A stretch of 64,000 bases of DNA from Tautonia plasticadhaerens (GTDB taxonomy: Bacteria; Planctomycetota; Planctomycetia; Isosphaerales; Isosphaeraceae): the NCBI RefSeq assembly GCF_007752535.1, contig NZ_CP036426.1, positions 4,836,001 to 4,900,000 of the forward strand, in the 5' to 3' direction. The translations under genes were made by a program, and so were the position numbers. How positions within the stretch are numbered: position 1 is the stretch's first letter; each line of letters starts with the position of its first letter. The notes below the pieces were generated by a model. It did not search any database. It was not told where the DNA came from and worked only from the letters and a program-made list of their open reading frames with translations. Shown here one piece after another: positions 46,375 to 55,577 of this stretch.

Positions 46375-48213
46375 ATGAGGCGTGCAGTGCGGCGGGGAGG
46401 AGCCCGGGCGCCGGCGGGGCGCGTCGGGTGGGCGATCGCGGTCGCGGCGGCCGGGGCCCTGCTCGGGCCGCCCGGGCCGGCCTCGGCGGAGGACCGGGTC
46501 GAGACCTCGTTCGAGGGGGCCTCGTACGACCGCTGGGTCTTCCGGCCCATGCCGGGGCCGCCGGGGTCGAAGTGGCGGGCCGAGGACGGATTGCTCGTCG
46601 GCACGGTCCGCCCCGGCCCGGTCGGCTACAACGCTTTGCGGTTCCTGGCCGACGTCCACCTCGTCGGCGACTTCGAGGTGGTCGCCACCTACGACGTGCG
46701 GTCCCTGCCGAAGCCGAAGACGTTGCCCGACTTCGAGGTCTGGGAGCAGGCTAACGTCATCGAGCTGCACCTCTCCAACGCCTCGGGGGAGGTCGGCGTC
46801 TACCACAACCACCGGCCCGACGGCCAGGGCATCGGCTTCTTCGCGCGGATCCCCGGGGGGGAGGACGGCTGGGCCCACCTGCCGACCGCGGCGACCTGGG
46901 GGCGGCTCGGCATCCGTCGGGCCGGCGAGACGTGGACCCTCTTGCATGGGGCCGAGGACGGCGAGCTCGCCTCCCTCGGGGAGGCCGTACTCGGGACCGA
47001 TCCGGTCGACTACCTGGCCCTGATGGCCGTCCCCATGAACACGACCTCGGGCCTCGAAGTCGGCTTCCGCGACTGGTCGATCCGGGCCGACCGGGTCGTC
47101 CGCCTCCAGCAGCCGCCGAGGAGCCGGGCGCCGTATTACTGGGCCGCGGGGGCCCTGCTCGTGGCGATCGCCGCCGGCCTGATCGCCTGGCGGTGGCGGG
47201 CTTCCCGGGACGCCGGGCCGGCGACGAGGGCCGCCGCGACCCGACGCGGGTTCACGCTGATCGAGGTGCTCGTGGTGGTCGCCGTGATCGGCATCCTGGT
47301 CGCCCTGCTGCTGCCGGCGGTGCAGATGGCCCGGGAGTCCTCCCGCCGGGCCCAGTGCTCGAACAACCTCCGGCAGATCGGCCTGGCGCTGCACAACTAC
47401 GAGGCGGCGTTGCGGGCCTACCCCTTCGGCGTCGGCGGCTGGGCGCCGGCCGGGAGGGAGCCGCGCTGGTCGGCGCACTCGCAGCTGTTGCCGTACCTTG
47501 AGCAGCCGGCGCTCTTCGACGCGCTGAACTTCGTCGGGGTGCCCTGGGCGCACGACCCGATCCCCGACAACCTCTGGAACCGGTCGATCCTCCAGGCGAC
47601 CGTCTCGGGCTTCCTCTGCCCGTCCGACGCGGTCTCGCCGGCCGACACGCTGGTCTACGGGCATAGTTCCTACCGCGGCAACGCCGGGACGCAGCCGATC
47701 AACCTGCCCGGCGACTCCCCGGACGGCTCGGGGCGCAACGACGGTGCCTTCTGGTTCCAGAGCGCCATCAGGACGGCGAACGTCCGGGACGGGCTGGGCA
47801 ACACGGCGATGTTCAGCGAACGCTGCCTGTTCGACCCCGGCCTGGTCGACCCGCTGGGCGACTTCTTCCTCTCGGGCGACTCGATCGAGTCATGCCGGTC
47901 GGCCGGCCCGATGACCTCGCCCCGGATGCTGGTGGCGAACCAGCGGCCGGGGGGGCGTTGGGCGGACGGCAATGCCCTCTACACGAGGTATCACCACGTC
48001 CTGCCGCCCGGCAGCCCGAGCTGCCTGCTCGGGGGGATCGAGGACTACGGCAGCCCGGTCGTCTCGACGGCGTCGAGCCGCCACCCCGGCGGGGTCAACC
48101 TGCTCACCGGAGACGGCTCGGTCCACTTCGTCAAAAGCACGATCGACCCGGAAGTCTGGAAGGCCTACGGGACCGTCGCCGGCGGCGAGGCGGTCCCGGG
48201 GCTCGGCGATTGA
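46375..48213 (+). CDS. Exported domain fused to DUF1559 pilin-like protein
   Basis: This 612-residue chimera has an N-terminal signal peptide (hydrophobic stretch ending in GPASAED near residue 40). A beta-rich exported domain of about 200 residues (VETSFEGASYDRWVF, then VIELHLSNASGEVGVYHNH) looks like a laminin-G/glucanase-like jelly roll. A transmembrane segment follows at about 262-282. Only then does a type IV pilin-like start appear, RRGFTLIEVLVVVAVIGILV, with the prepilin cleavage point between Gly292 and Phe293. The rest is a DUF1559 domain (ARESSRRAQCSNNLRQIGLA) ending in the H-x9-DG region HPGGVNLLTGDGSVHF. Prepilin motifs are normally at the extreme N-terminus, so the internal position is odd. 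The frame is continuous; no frameshift is needed. The ATG at 46375 is the first after the gap. Confidence 0.75.
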   Translation: MRRAVRRGGARAPAGRVGWAIAVAAAGALLGPPGPASAEDRVETSFEGASYDRWVFRPMPGPPGSKWRAEDGLLVGTVRPGPVGYNALRFLADVHLVGDFEVVATYDVRSLPKPKTLPDFEVWEQANVIELHLSNASGEVGVYHNHRPDGQGIGFFARIPGGEDGWAHLPTAATWGRLGIRRAGETWTLLHGAEDGELASLGEAVLGTDPVDYLALMAVPMNTTSGLEVGFRDWSIRADRVVRLQQPPRSRAPYYWAAGALLVAIAAGLIAWRWRASRDAGPATRAAATRRGFTLIEVLVVVAVIGILVALLLPAVQMARESSRRAQCSNNLRQIGLALHNYEAALRAYPFGVGGWAPAGREPRWSAHSQLLPYLEQPALFDALNFVGVPWAHDPIPDNLWNRSILQATVSGFLCPSDAVSPADTLVYGHSSYRGNAGTQPINLPGDSPDGSGRNDGAFWFQSAIRTANVRDGLGNTAMFSERCLFDPGLVDPLGDFFLSGDSIESCRSAGPMTSPRMLVANQRPGGRWADGNALYTRYHHVLPPGSPSCLLGGIEDYGSPVVSTASSRHPGGVNLLTGDGSVHFVKSTIDPEVWKAYGTVAGGEAVPGLGD

Positions 48214-48388
48214 TCCGGCGTTTCCTGGGTCGATCCCCCTCGGGTGTCCGGGGCCTCGGCCGTGACTCCCCGGTCGCCGAGGCCCCCGGCCGGTTCCTCT
48301 CGGCCGAGTCCTCGGCCACCCCGGCCCCCGGAGGTACGGCTTCCCGGTCAATGCGGCCCGGGGCGTCGCGGCCGCGGTCCGCCGCCGC

Positions 48389-49261
48389 TCAGCGGTGCAG
48401 CCGGTCGGAGATCGCCCGGACGGTGGGGGAGGCGGGGTCGATCGAGGCGGCGTGGGCGATGGCGTCTCGCGCCGCGTCGAGGTCGTCGGCCTGCTCGAAG
48501 GCGAGGGCCAGCATGCAGGCGAGGTCGGCGCGGCCGGGGAAGCGTTCGGAGGCGAACCGGAGGTCGTCCAGGGCACCTTCGGTGAGCTGGAGCGCCACCC
48601 GGGCCCGGCCCCGGACGGCCCTGGCGTCGGGGTCGTCGGGGGAGAGCTCGACGAGGTGGTCGAGCCGGGCGAGGGCCGACTCGGGCTGATTGCGGTCGAG
48701 CTGGATCGAGGCGACCCGCATCAGGGCCTCGGGCGTGTCGGGCTCGATCCGGAGGGCCCGGAAGTAGGAGGCGAGCGCCTCGTCGGGCCGGCCGAGCCGT
48801 TCCAGCGCCCGGGCCCGGCCGAGGTGGGCCCCGGTCTGGCCGGGGTCGATCTCGATGGCGGCGTTGAAGCGATCGATCGCCCGGTCGAGGTGGCCGCGGT
48901 CGGCCTCGATCCGGCCCAGGCCGATCAGGGAGTCGACGTCGTCGGCGTCCCTCTTCAGGGCGAGGCCGAAGGCTTCGGCGGCGTCATCGACCCGGCCGAG
49001 CTCCACGTAGATGGCCGCCATCCGGGCCGGGGCGTCGGCCGATCGGGGATCGGACTCGGAGAGCCGGGCGAGGAGGTCGAGGGCGCGGGCGAAGTCCCGG
49101 GAATCGGCGGCGGCCCGGGCCTGCCGGCTGAGTTCCCGACGCTGCTCCCAGCGTCGGGCATCGGGCCCGTCGAACGGCCTGGGGCCGAGCCCCGCGCAGC
49201 CGGCCGAGAGGGCCGCGAGCACACCAGCCAGGACGGCCCCTCGCCCCATGCCACCTCCCAT
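48389..49261 (-). CDS. TPR-repeat lipoprotein
   Basis: This 290-residue protein begins with a lipoprotein signal (GAVLAGVLAALSAGCAGLG, lipid-anchored Cys near residue 22). The remainder is tetratricopeptide repeats: ADSRDFARALDLLARLSESD, YVELGRVDDAAEAFGLALKR, GHLDRAIDRFNAAIEIDPGQ, LGRPDEALASYFRALRIEP and three weaker units. TPR arrays bind other proteins; a role in envelope assembly is likely but the partner is unknown. The ATG at 49261 has GGAG nine bases upstream; an internal ATG at 49249 is possible. It diverges from the cobalamin-riboswitch operon. Confidence 0.88.
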   Translation of the reverse strand: MGGGMGRGAVLAGVLAALSAGCAGLGPRPFDGPDARRWEQRRELSRQARAAADSRDFARALDLLARLSESDPRSADAPARMAAIYVELGRVDDAAEAFGLALKRDADDVDSLIGLGRIEADRGHLDRAIDRFNAAIEIDPGQTGAHLGRARALERLGRPDEALASYFRALRIEPDTPEALMRVASIQLDRNQPESALARLDHLVELSPDDPDARAVRGRARVALQLTEGALDDLRFASERFPGRADLACMLALAFEQADDLDAARDAIAHAASIDPASPTVRAISDRLHR

Positions 49262-49547
49262 CGATTCGGCTCCGGTCCGCCGTCGGCCCACGCCCGATCC
49301 GGGCCGACGGTAAATTCCCCCTTCCCGCACCATCGGCAGGGTCGTGCGCCGAGCTTGAGGATTCTTCCGGGAAAACGGCCTCGATTTCCGGGGTGGGCCG
49401 CCCCGGGCCCTGCCCGGGCCGGCCGCCCTCGCCGGATCGGGGGCCATGCGACACGGGCCCGAGGGGGAGGTCGGCGGGGGATCCCTCCCCTCCCCTCCGC
49501 GACGGGTTCGGTCCGGGGCGGGGAGGCGGAACGGCCGGACGTTTCGG

Positions 49548-49577
49548 TTGACGCCGGCATGGCGATGCCGTTACCAT
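49548..49577 (+). promoter_or_regulatory. Promoter of the cobalamin-riboswitch operon
   Basis: TTGACG at 49548-49553 and TACCAT at 49572-49577 are 18 bases apart and would start transcription just before the riboswitch P1 stem at 49598. The -10 resembles TACCTT of the promoter at 34283. The rest of the 336-base divergent region (49262-49547) shows no other feature. Confidence 0.6.
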
Positions 49578-49597
49578 CCGCGTTCCGTCATCAGACG

Positions 49598-49797
49598 CGA
49601 GGTGACCGTCCCCCGAAGCCTTCGGGGGCGGTGAACAGGGAACCCGGTGCGAATCCGGGACGGCCCCGCCGCTGTGACCGGGCAGTCAACGAGCCCCTCC
49701 CCTCCTCCAGCCATTGTCGATGAGCCCAGGCGCACGGCGCGGGGGTCGCGATGAGAAGGCTTGGGGCTCGTGCCCGGGAGTCAGAAGACCTACCTCG
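49598..49797 (+). promoter_or_regulatory. Cobalamin (B12) riboswitch
   Basis: The closing stem P1 is CGAGGT (49598-49603) with ACCTCG (49792-49797). Inside are the diagnostic conserved blocks of the AdoCbl-type cobalamin riboswitch: GGGAACCCGGTGCGAATCC, CGGCCCCGCCGCTGTGACC, and the closing B12 box GGGAGTCAGAAGACCTACC (49777-49795; class consensus AGYCAGGAGACCTGCC). It precedes the three-gene operon at 50003-52897 by about 205 bases. In the expression platform a hairpin ATCCCCC (49920-49926)/GGGGGAT (49943-49949) lacks a T run, so control by start-site masking or Rho is as likely as intrinsic termination. High B12 is expected to turn the operon down. Confidence 0.95.
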
Positions 49798-50002
49798 AGT
49801 CGCTCCCGGCCCTGCTCTGCGAGGGACGAGCACGCCGGGCGGAATGCGTCGAGACCTCCGTTCGACCCCCGTTCCGAGGACCCCCCCGGTTTGCGGCCGC
49901 CGATCGCCCGGTCGGACGAATCCCCCTGCCCCGGCCCGACCCGGGGGATCGAAGGGATCCGGCCGAGGGTGCGTTCCCGTCCGCTCGCCGGGACCATCAC
50001 CC

Positions 50003-50824
50003 ATGAACCGACCGAACCCCATCCGGGGCGCCTGCGCGCGCCCATCCCGGGGCGACGGCTTCACGCTGATCGAGCTGCTGGTGGTCATCGCGATCATCGG
50101 CGTGCTCATCGCCCTGCTGCTGCCCGCCGTCCAGGCGGCCCGGGAGGCCGCCCGACGGGCCCAGTGCCTGAACAACCTCCGCCAGATGGGCCTGGCCCTG
50201 CACGGCTACCACGACACCGCCGGGCATTTCCCCCCCGGCGGCTGGCTCCGGAGGCCGGGAGAGCCGATGCGGTGGCTCGCCTGGTCGGCCCTGCTGCTGC
50301 CGAACCTGGAGCAGCCGGACCTGTTCGACGCGATGAACCTGGCCGTCGCGCACGACCACGCCGCGAACGGCACCGCCGCCCGGACGGTCCTCGACGTCTA
50401 CCTCTGCCCCACCTCCCGGCGCGATGACGACCGCGTGGACGGCCGGGGGGCCTGCGACTACGGCGGCATCTACGGCGAGCGGATCACCTCGCCGAACAAC
50501 CCGCCCAAGGGGCCGATGCTCTACGACCGGGCGTTCCCCGTCGCCGCGATCCGGGACGGCACCTCGCAGACGATCTTCATCGCCGAGGACTCCGCCTGGG
50601 GCGACGGCCAGTGGATCTACGCCCGCAACGTCTTCGACCAGGCGTTCGCCATCAACACGGCACCCGGCTTCGAGAACGACATCCGCTCCGACCACCCCGG
50701 CGGGGCCCTCGCCCTGCTCGGCGACGGTTCGGCCCGGTTCCTGAAGGAGACGATCGCGCTGAGGCCGCTGGCCGCCCTCTGCACCCGGGCCGGCGGCGAG
50801 GTGATCTCGGCCGACCAGTATTGA
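50003..50824 (+). CDS. DUF1559 pilin-like protein under B12 riboswitch
   Basis: The 273-residue protein starts with a basic leader and the prepilin motif [20 protein letters not shown], so prepilin peptidase should cut before the Phe and leave an N-terminal hydrophobic helix that anchors it or enters a pseudopilus. DUF1559 features follow: [20 protein letters not shown], a central beta-rich region, and the C-terminal H-x9-DG element [23 protein letters not shown]1559 genes are very numerous in planctomycetes and their function is unknown. This copy is special because it is the first gene after the cobalamin riboswitch and is followed after 62 bases by the DUF4465 gene, suggesting a part in B12 handling at the surface. 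That role is inferred. Confidence 0.88.
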   Translation: MNRPNPIRGACARPSRGDGFTLIELLVVIAIIGVLIALLLPAVQAAREAARRAQCLNNLRQMGLALHGYHDTAGHFPPGGWLRRPGEPMRWLAWSALLLPNLEQPDLFDAMNLAVAHDHAANGTAARTVLDVYLCPTSRRDDDRVDGRGACDYGGIYGERITSPNNPPKGPMLYDRAFPVAAIRDGTSQTIFIAEDSAWGDGQWIYARNVFDQAFAINTAPGFENDIRSDHPGGALALLGDGSARFLKETIALRPLAALCTRAGGEVISADQY

Positions 50825-50886
50825 GCCCGATCTTGATCCGAACATCCCCGAGACCGAACACCCGACCCCGACGAGAACATCGACCG

Positions 50887-51804
50887 ATGACGATCCGACC
50901 GACCGCCCCCCTGCTGCTCGCCCTGGCCCTCTCCGCCCCCGCGATGGCCGAGGGCGTGGCCGACTTCGACGACCTGACGCTCCCCGCCGACTCCTACTGG
51001 AACGGGCCCGACCCCGGCGGCATCCAGGAGCCCGACCCCTTCGGCGGCGACCTGCCGGTGACCGTCGGCGCGTTCGAGAGCGGCGGGGCCCGGTTCTCGA
51101 ACCGCTACAACCCCAACTACGCCTTCGACGGCGTGACCAACTGGGGGGGCTTCGCCTACTCCAACGTGCAGGACACGACCACCAAGCAGTATTCCAACCA
51201 GTTCGCCGCCTTCGCCGGCACCGGGGCCGGGCCCGGCGCGGACAACTACGCGGTGGGCTTCGGGTACAACGACGACCTCGACCCGACCGATTCCGGGCAG
51301 TTGCTCGACCTTCCCTGGGTCGAGCTCCCCGACGGGGCCGCCCCCCTGAGCATGCTCGTCACCAACACGACCCTCACCGCGCTGACGATGCTCGAAGGGG
51401 ACGATTTCGGCTTCACCGGCCCCTTCGGCGGCCCTTCCGGCACCGACCCCGACTGGTTCAGGCTGACCGTCTTCGGCACCGACGCGTCGGGGGCCGCCCT
51501 GGCCTCGTCGGTCGAGTTCTACCTGGCCGACTACCGGGGGGATGACGACTACGTGATCCGGGACTGGACCGAGGTCGACCTCTCCACCCTGGCCGGGGCG
51601 ACCCGGCTGCACTTCAACCTGACGTCGTCCGACACCGACCCGATCTTCGGCATGAACACGCCGGGGTTCTTCGCGCTGGACGACCTCCGGTTCTCCGGGG
51701 TGACGGCGATCCCCGAGCCGTCGACCCTGGCGATGCTCGGCCTCGGCCTTGCGGGTGCGTCGGCGATCGCGACCCGACTCCGACTTCGTCGCCGGGCCGC
51801 CTGA
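50887..51804 (+). CDS. DUF4465 protein with PEP-CTERM anchor, candidate B12-binding surface protein
   Basis: This 305-residue exported protein has a signal peptide (ALALSAPAMAEG near residue 20), then a DUF4465-type domain: DFDDLTLPADSYWNG, FSNRYNPNYAFDGVTNWGGF and SNQFAAFAGTGAG, then DWFRLTVFGTDASGAAL, YLADYRGDD and NTPGFFALDDLRF. It ends with a PEP-CTERM sorting signal: IPEPSTLAMLGLGL followed by an Arg-rich tail. From memory, DUF4465 proteins occur in Bacteroidetes cobalamin-uptake loci, where surface lipoproteins of this type bind B12; the riboswitch upstream fits. In planctomycetes the anchor is PEP-CTERM and not a lipid. The domain call is firm; B12 binding is inferred from context. Confidence 0.85.
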   Translation: MTIRPTAPLLLALALSAPAMAEGVADFDDLTLPADSYWNGPDPGGIQEPDPFGGDLPVTVGAFESGGARFSNRYNPNYAFDGVTNWGGFAYSNVQDTTTKQYSNQFAAFAGTGAGPGADNYAVGFGYNDDLDPTDSGQLLDLPWVELPDGAAPLSMLVTNTTLTALTMLEGDDFGFTGPFGGPSGTDPDWFRLTVFGTDASGAALASSVEFYLADYRGDDDYVIRDWTEVDLSTLAGATRLHFNLTSSDTDPIFGMNTPGFFALDDLRFSGVTAIPEPSTLAMLGLGLAGASAIATRLRLRRRAA

Positions 51805-52051
51805 CGGCCGGCCGCCCCGGCGGGCCGGTGCGGCGGATTGAATTGAATCGAGCGTGACCTCCCCTGACCTCGGGGGAGGCCGCCCCGGGACGTCCTCCCG
51901 GCGACGGGACGGGCTCCCGATCGAGCGAGGGCCGGGCACGGTGCCCGGACCGAGGATCTCCGTCCGCGCGTCGGTCCCCCGCCCGCCGGATCCCGGCCGG
52001 GCCCGATCGGGGTGCGCGCGTCGACCCGACTCGACCTTCGAAGGGAATTCC

Positions 52052-52897
52052 ATGCGCAACTTCGTGCAGATGACCGCGATCGCCGCCCTTGCCGCTGCCC
52101 TGGCCTCGGCCTCCCCGGCGGTCGCCGGGCCGTTCGACCCCCAGGCGGGCCTGCCGGGCTCGCTCGCCATCTCCCGGGACGACAGCCGGATCGTCGGCTG
52201 GGGGGCCAGCGTCGCCGAGCTGGTCCGAGGCCCCCAGGACCTGGCCGACCCCGGCGGGCCGCTCGCCTCGTTCGGCTCGGCCGCCGACGCGATCGGCGCG
52301 GCCGACGGCCGGATCGTCAGCCTCGGCGACGGCGGGAGCATCACGCTGGGCTTCGACGCCCCCATCGTCGACGGGGCCGGTGCCGACTTCGCCGTGTTCG
52401 AGAACGGCTTCGGCCTGGGAGGGGGGCTGGCCTTCCTGGAGCTCGCCTTCGTGGAGGTCAGCTCCAACGGCGTCGACTTCTTCCGGTTCGACGCCGCTTC
52501 CCTGACCCAGACGAGCACCCAGGTCGGCGGCTTCGGCGCCCTCGACGCCACCGAACTGCACAACCTGGCCGGGAAGCACGTCGGCGGCTTCGGGACGCCG
52601 TTCGACCTGGCCGAACTCGCCGGGCGCTCCCCGTTGCTCGACGTGGACGCGGTCCGTTACGTCCGGCTGGTCGACGTGGTCGGGTCGATCGACCCGGGCA
52701 TCGGGAGCCTCGATTCGCTGGGGAACCTCGTCAACGACCCGTATCCCACCCCGTTCGCTTCCGGGGGCTTCGACCTGGACGCCGTCGGCGTCTTGCACGC
52801 CATCCCCGAGCCGTCGAGCCTGGCGATGGCGGCGGCCGGGCTGTCGGCGGCCGGTGTCGCCGTGGCCCGCCGTCGTCGGTCGCCACGGGCGGGCTGA
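52052..52897 (+). CDS. PEP-CTERM surface protein of B12-locus type
   Basis: This 281-residue exported protein has a signal peptide ending near SPAVAGPF. Its domain is marked by AGLPGSLAISRDDSRIVGW, IVSLGDGGSITLGFDAPIVD, ADFAVFENGF, LAFVEVSSNGVDFFRFD and LAGKHVGGFGTPFDLAEL, then NDPYPTPFASGGFDLDAVGV. It ends in IPEPSSLAMAAAGL and a basic tail, a PEP-CTERM signal. The domain resembles the cell surface protein that, as I recall, accompanies DUF4465 and the BtuB-type transporter in Bacteroidetes cobalamin loci. It is the third gene after the riboswitch; a 247-base gap precedes it, so it might also have its own promoter. A GAAGGGA site precedes the ATG. No TonB-dependent transporter adjoins. Confidence 0.82.
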   Translation: MRNFVQMTAIAALAAALASASPAVAGPFDPQAGLPGSLAISRDDSRIVGWGASVAELVRGPQDLADPGGPLASFGSAADAIGAADGRIVSLGDGGSITLGFDAPIVDGAGADFAVFENGFGLGGGLAFLELAFVEVSSNGVDFFRFDAASLTQTSTQVGGFGALDATELHNLAGKHVGGFGTPFDLAELAGRSPLLDVDAVRYVRLVDVVGSIDPGIGSLDSLGNLVNDPYPTPFASGGFDLDAVGVLHAIPEPSSLAMAAAGLSAAGVAVARRRRSPRAG

Positions 52898-52919
52898 CCC
52901 ATCCCGTCCGGGACGAAGT

Positions 52920-53891
52920 TCAGCCGACGCCGCAGGCGGCCCGGGCCCGGTCGAGGACCTGGCGGGCCGCCTTGCGGGCGCGGTCGGCGCCGGACGCCTT
53001 CACCTCGGCGACCCGCTCGGGGTGGGCCAGCAGCTCGGCCCGGCGCTCCCGGGCCTCGGCGAAGTGCTCGATGATGAGTTCCGCCAGCCGGGCCTTCACC
53101 GGGCCGTAGCCGAGGCCCCCTTCGAGGTACTGCCGCTTCACGGCCTCCCACTCCTCGGCGGGGGCGACGAGGCGGAAGAGCAAAAACAGGGGGAACTCGT
53201 CGAGCTTGGACGGGTCGCCGGGCTCCTCGGGGGGGCGGCTGTCGGTGACGAGCCGCTTGCACTTCTTGGTGATCGCCTTGGGGTCGTCGAACAGCTCGAT
53301 GGTGTTGCCGTAGCTCTTGGACATCTTCCGGCCGTCGGTGCCGGGGACCACGGCGACCTGGGGCAGGATGTAGGGCTCGGGGAGCTTGAAGGTCTCGCCG
53401 TACGTGTTGTTGAAGCGCTCGGCGACGTCCCGGGTGATCTCCAGGTGCTGCTTCTGGTCCTGGCCGACGGGGACGAGGTCGGCGTCGTAGAGCAGGATGT
53501 CGGCCGCCTGGAGCACGGGGTAGGCGAACAGGCCGTGCTCGGAGGGAAGGCCCTGCTGGATCTTGTCCTTGTAGCTGACGCACTTCTCCAGCCACCCCAT
53601 CGGCGTGACGGTCGTCAGCAGCCAGGCCAGCTCGGTCGTCTCCGGCACGTCGGACTGGACGAACAGGGTGACGTGCTCCGGGTCGATCCCCAGGCTCAGC
53701 AGCGTGACCACCACGTCGTCGGTGTAGGAGCGCAGGGTGTCGGCGTCCCGGACGCTGGTCAGGGCGTGGTAGTTGGCCACGAAGTAGAAGACCTGGGCCT
53801 CCCGCTGCAGCTCCAGGTACTGGCGGATCGCCCCGAAGTAGTTCCCCAGGTGCAGCGGGCCGGACGGCTGGATCCCGGACAGGACTCGCAT
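52920..53891 (-). CDS. trpS: Tryptophanyl-tRNA synthetase
   Basis: The 323-residue class I aminoacyl-tRNA synthetase charges tRNA-Trp. The HIGH-type motif reads PSGPLHLGN at residues 9-17, and the KMSKS loop is DGRKMSKSYGN near residue 185. Other family marks are YFVANYHALT, YPVLQAADILLYDADLVPVG and QDQKQHLEITRDVAERFN. The ATG at 53891 begins MRVLSGIQPSG, exactly as in relatives, so longer upstream openings are not needed. It converges on the PEP-CTERM gene with 22 bases between stops. The call is secure. Confidence 0.97.
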   Translation of the reverse strand: MRVLSGIQPSGPLHLGNYFGAIRQYLELQREAQVFYFVANYHALTSVRDADTLRSYTDDVVVTLLSLGIDPEHVTLFVQSDVPETTELAWLLTTVTPMGWLEKCVSYKDKIQQGLPSEHGLFAYPVLQAADILLYDADLVPVGQDQKQHLEITRDVAERFNNTYGETFKLPEPYILPQVAVVPGTDGRKMSKSYGNTIELFDDPKAITKKCKRLVTDSRPPEEPGDPSKLDEFPLFLLFRLVAPAEEWEAVKRQYLEGGLGYGPVKARLAELIIEHFAEARERRAELLAHPERVAEVKASGADRARKAARQVLDRARAACGVG

Positions 53892-54128
53892 CGGTGGCGT
53901 GCTCTCTCGATCGGACGGTCGGCCGGACGTCGCCGGGGTTCGTGTCCCTCGGCCGGGGCGCAACCCGACCGGGTCGGCCCGATCGGCCGACGCTCCGATT
54001 CCTACTCTAGCAACCCCTCCGCCCGATGGCCAAGGCGAGGAGGGCCGCATGGCGGCCGGGCCCGCAATATCGGACGATCGGGCCCGAATCACGGGTGGTC
54101 CCCATTCCCCCCGAAGAGGAACCGACCG

Positions 54129-55577
54129 ATGCTCGTGCTCCCGACCGCGCTTGCCGTCCTGATCGCCCCACCGATGGTCGTCCCGGATGCCGACCCCGAC
54201 GACGGGGGCGCCGGACTGGTCTCCCGGCTGGAGGAATACATGGAGGCCGCCGACGCCGTCCAGAAGTTCAACGGCTCGGTGATCGTGACCAAGGACGGCG
54301 AGCCGCTGCTGGCCAGGGGCTACGGGCTGGCGAACTTCGAGCACGAGGTCCCGAACACCCCGGGGACGAAGTTCCGGCTCGCCTCGGTCACGAAGCAGTT
54401 CACGGCGATGGCGGCGCTGATCCTGGCGGAGCGGGGGAAGCTCGGCCTTGACGACCCGATCTCCGAGCACCTGCCGGAGACGCCCGAGTCGTGGGGGGGC
54501 GTGACGATCCGGCACCTGCTGACGCACACCTCGGGCATCCCCAGCTACACGGGGCTCTCGGGGTTCTTCGAGGAGAAGAGCATCCTGCCGCTCTCCCAGG
54601 AGGAGCTGATCGGCCTGGTCCGGGACCTGCCCCTGGAGTTCGAGCCCGGCTCGGAATACCGCTACAACAACTCGGGGTACTTCCTCCTGGGCATGATCAT
54701 CGAGCGGGCCTCGGGGTCGACCTACGAGTCGTTCCTCCGGGAGGAGATCTTCGAGCCCCTGGGCATGGAGGACAGCGGCTACGACCGGGCCGGGCCGATC
54801 CTCAAGGGCCGGGCCTCGGGCTACGAGCGGGTCGGCGAGTTGGTCCGCAACTCTCGGTACCTCGACATGGGCCTCCCCTTCTCGGCCGGGGCCCTGTATT
54901 CGACGGTCGAGGATCTCGCCCGGTGGGACCGCGCCCTGGCCGAGGGCAAGCTGATCTCGGGGGAGTCGTACGAGGCGATGTGGACCCCTGTGAAGGACGA
55001 CTACGCCTTCGGCTGGCTCGTCCGGGAGCGCGACGGCCACCCCGAGCAGGAGCACGCCGGGGGGATCAACGGCTTCACGACGCAGGTGATCCGTTACCCC
55101 GACGACGGGGTCTTCGTGGCCGTGCTCGGCAACGTCGTCCCCGAGCCGGTCGGCGAGATCGCCCGGGACCTGGCGGCGGTCGTCCTCGGGCTGCCCTACG
55201 AGGTGCCCCGGCCCCGGGCGATCGTCGAGGTCGACCCGGCCATCTTCGACGACTACGTCGGCCGGTATCGGATCTCCCCGGAGATGGTCCTGGAGATCGT
55301 CCGGGAGGGGGATCGCCTCCTCGGCGCCCCCAGCGGGCAGGACCGGGCCGAGCTGTCCCCCACCTCCGAGACCGAGTTCTTGGTCGAGGCCGTCCGGGCC
55401 GAGGTCGAATTCCTCCGGGACGACGAGGGGAACGTGACCGGGCTGGTCCTCATCCAGGGCGGCCGGACGATGCAGGCCGACCGGCTCGACGACACCAAGG
55501 AGGAGGAGGCCACCCCGGCCGGGGACCACGACCGGGAGGCGGGCGATGGGGACGAGGAGCCGGACCAGGCCGGCTGA
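54129..55577 (+). CDS. Serine hydrolase of the beta-lactamase (class C/PBP4*) family
   Basis: The 482-residue protein has a short N-terminal hydrophobic stretch (LVLPTALAVLIAPPMVV), probably a signal peptide. The serine hydrolase domain carries SVTK (Ser86, Lys89), YNN (Tyr179-Asn181) and HAGGINGF, the HxG of the third motif, in the right order. Family members are esterases, peptidases or cell-wall hydrolases; few are true beta-lactamases. The C-terminal 100 residues (FDDYVGRYRISPEMVLEIVR) look like the small DUF3471-type beta domain and end in an acidic tail. The ATG at 54129 has AGAGGA upstream. No neighbour hints at a substrate. Confidence 0.9.
   Translation: MLVLPTALAVLIAPPMVVPDADPDDGGAGLVSRLEEYMEAADAVQKFNGSVIVTKDGEPLLARGYGLANFEHEVPNTPGTKFRLASVTKQFTAMAALILAERGKLGLDDPISEHLPETPESWGGVTIRHLLTHTSGIPSYTGLSGFFEEKSILPLSQEELIGLVRDLPLEFEPGSEYRYNNSGYFLLGMIIERASGSTYESFLREEIFEPLGMEDSGYDRAGPILKGRASGYERVGELVRNSRYLDMGLPFSAGALYSTVEDLARWDRALAEGKLISGESYEAMWTPVKDDYAFGWLVRERDGHPEQEHAGGINGFTTQVIRYPDDGVFVAVLGNVVPEPVGEIARDLAAVVLGLPYEVPRPRAIVEVDPAIFDDYVGRYRISPEMVLEIVREGDRLLGAPSGQDRAELSPTSETEFLVEAVRAEVEFLRDDEGNVTGLVLIQGGRTMQADRLDDTKEEEATPAGDHDREAGDGDEEPDQAG

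Noticed and set aside
49920-49949. Hairpin as intrinsic terminator of the B12 riboswitch
   Set aside because: The stem ATCCCCC/GGGGGAT is present, but no T run follows; the mechanism is left open.
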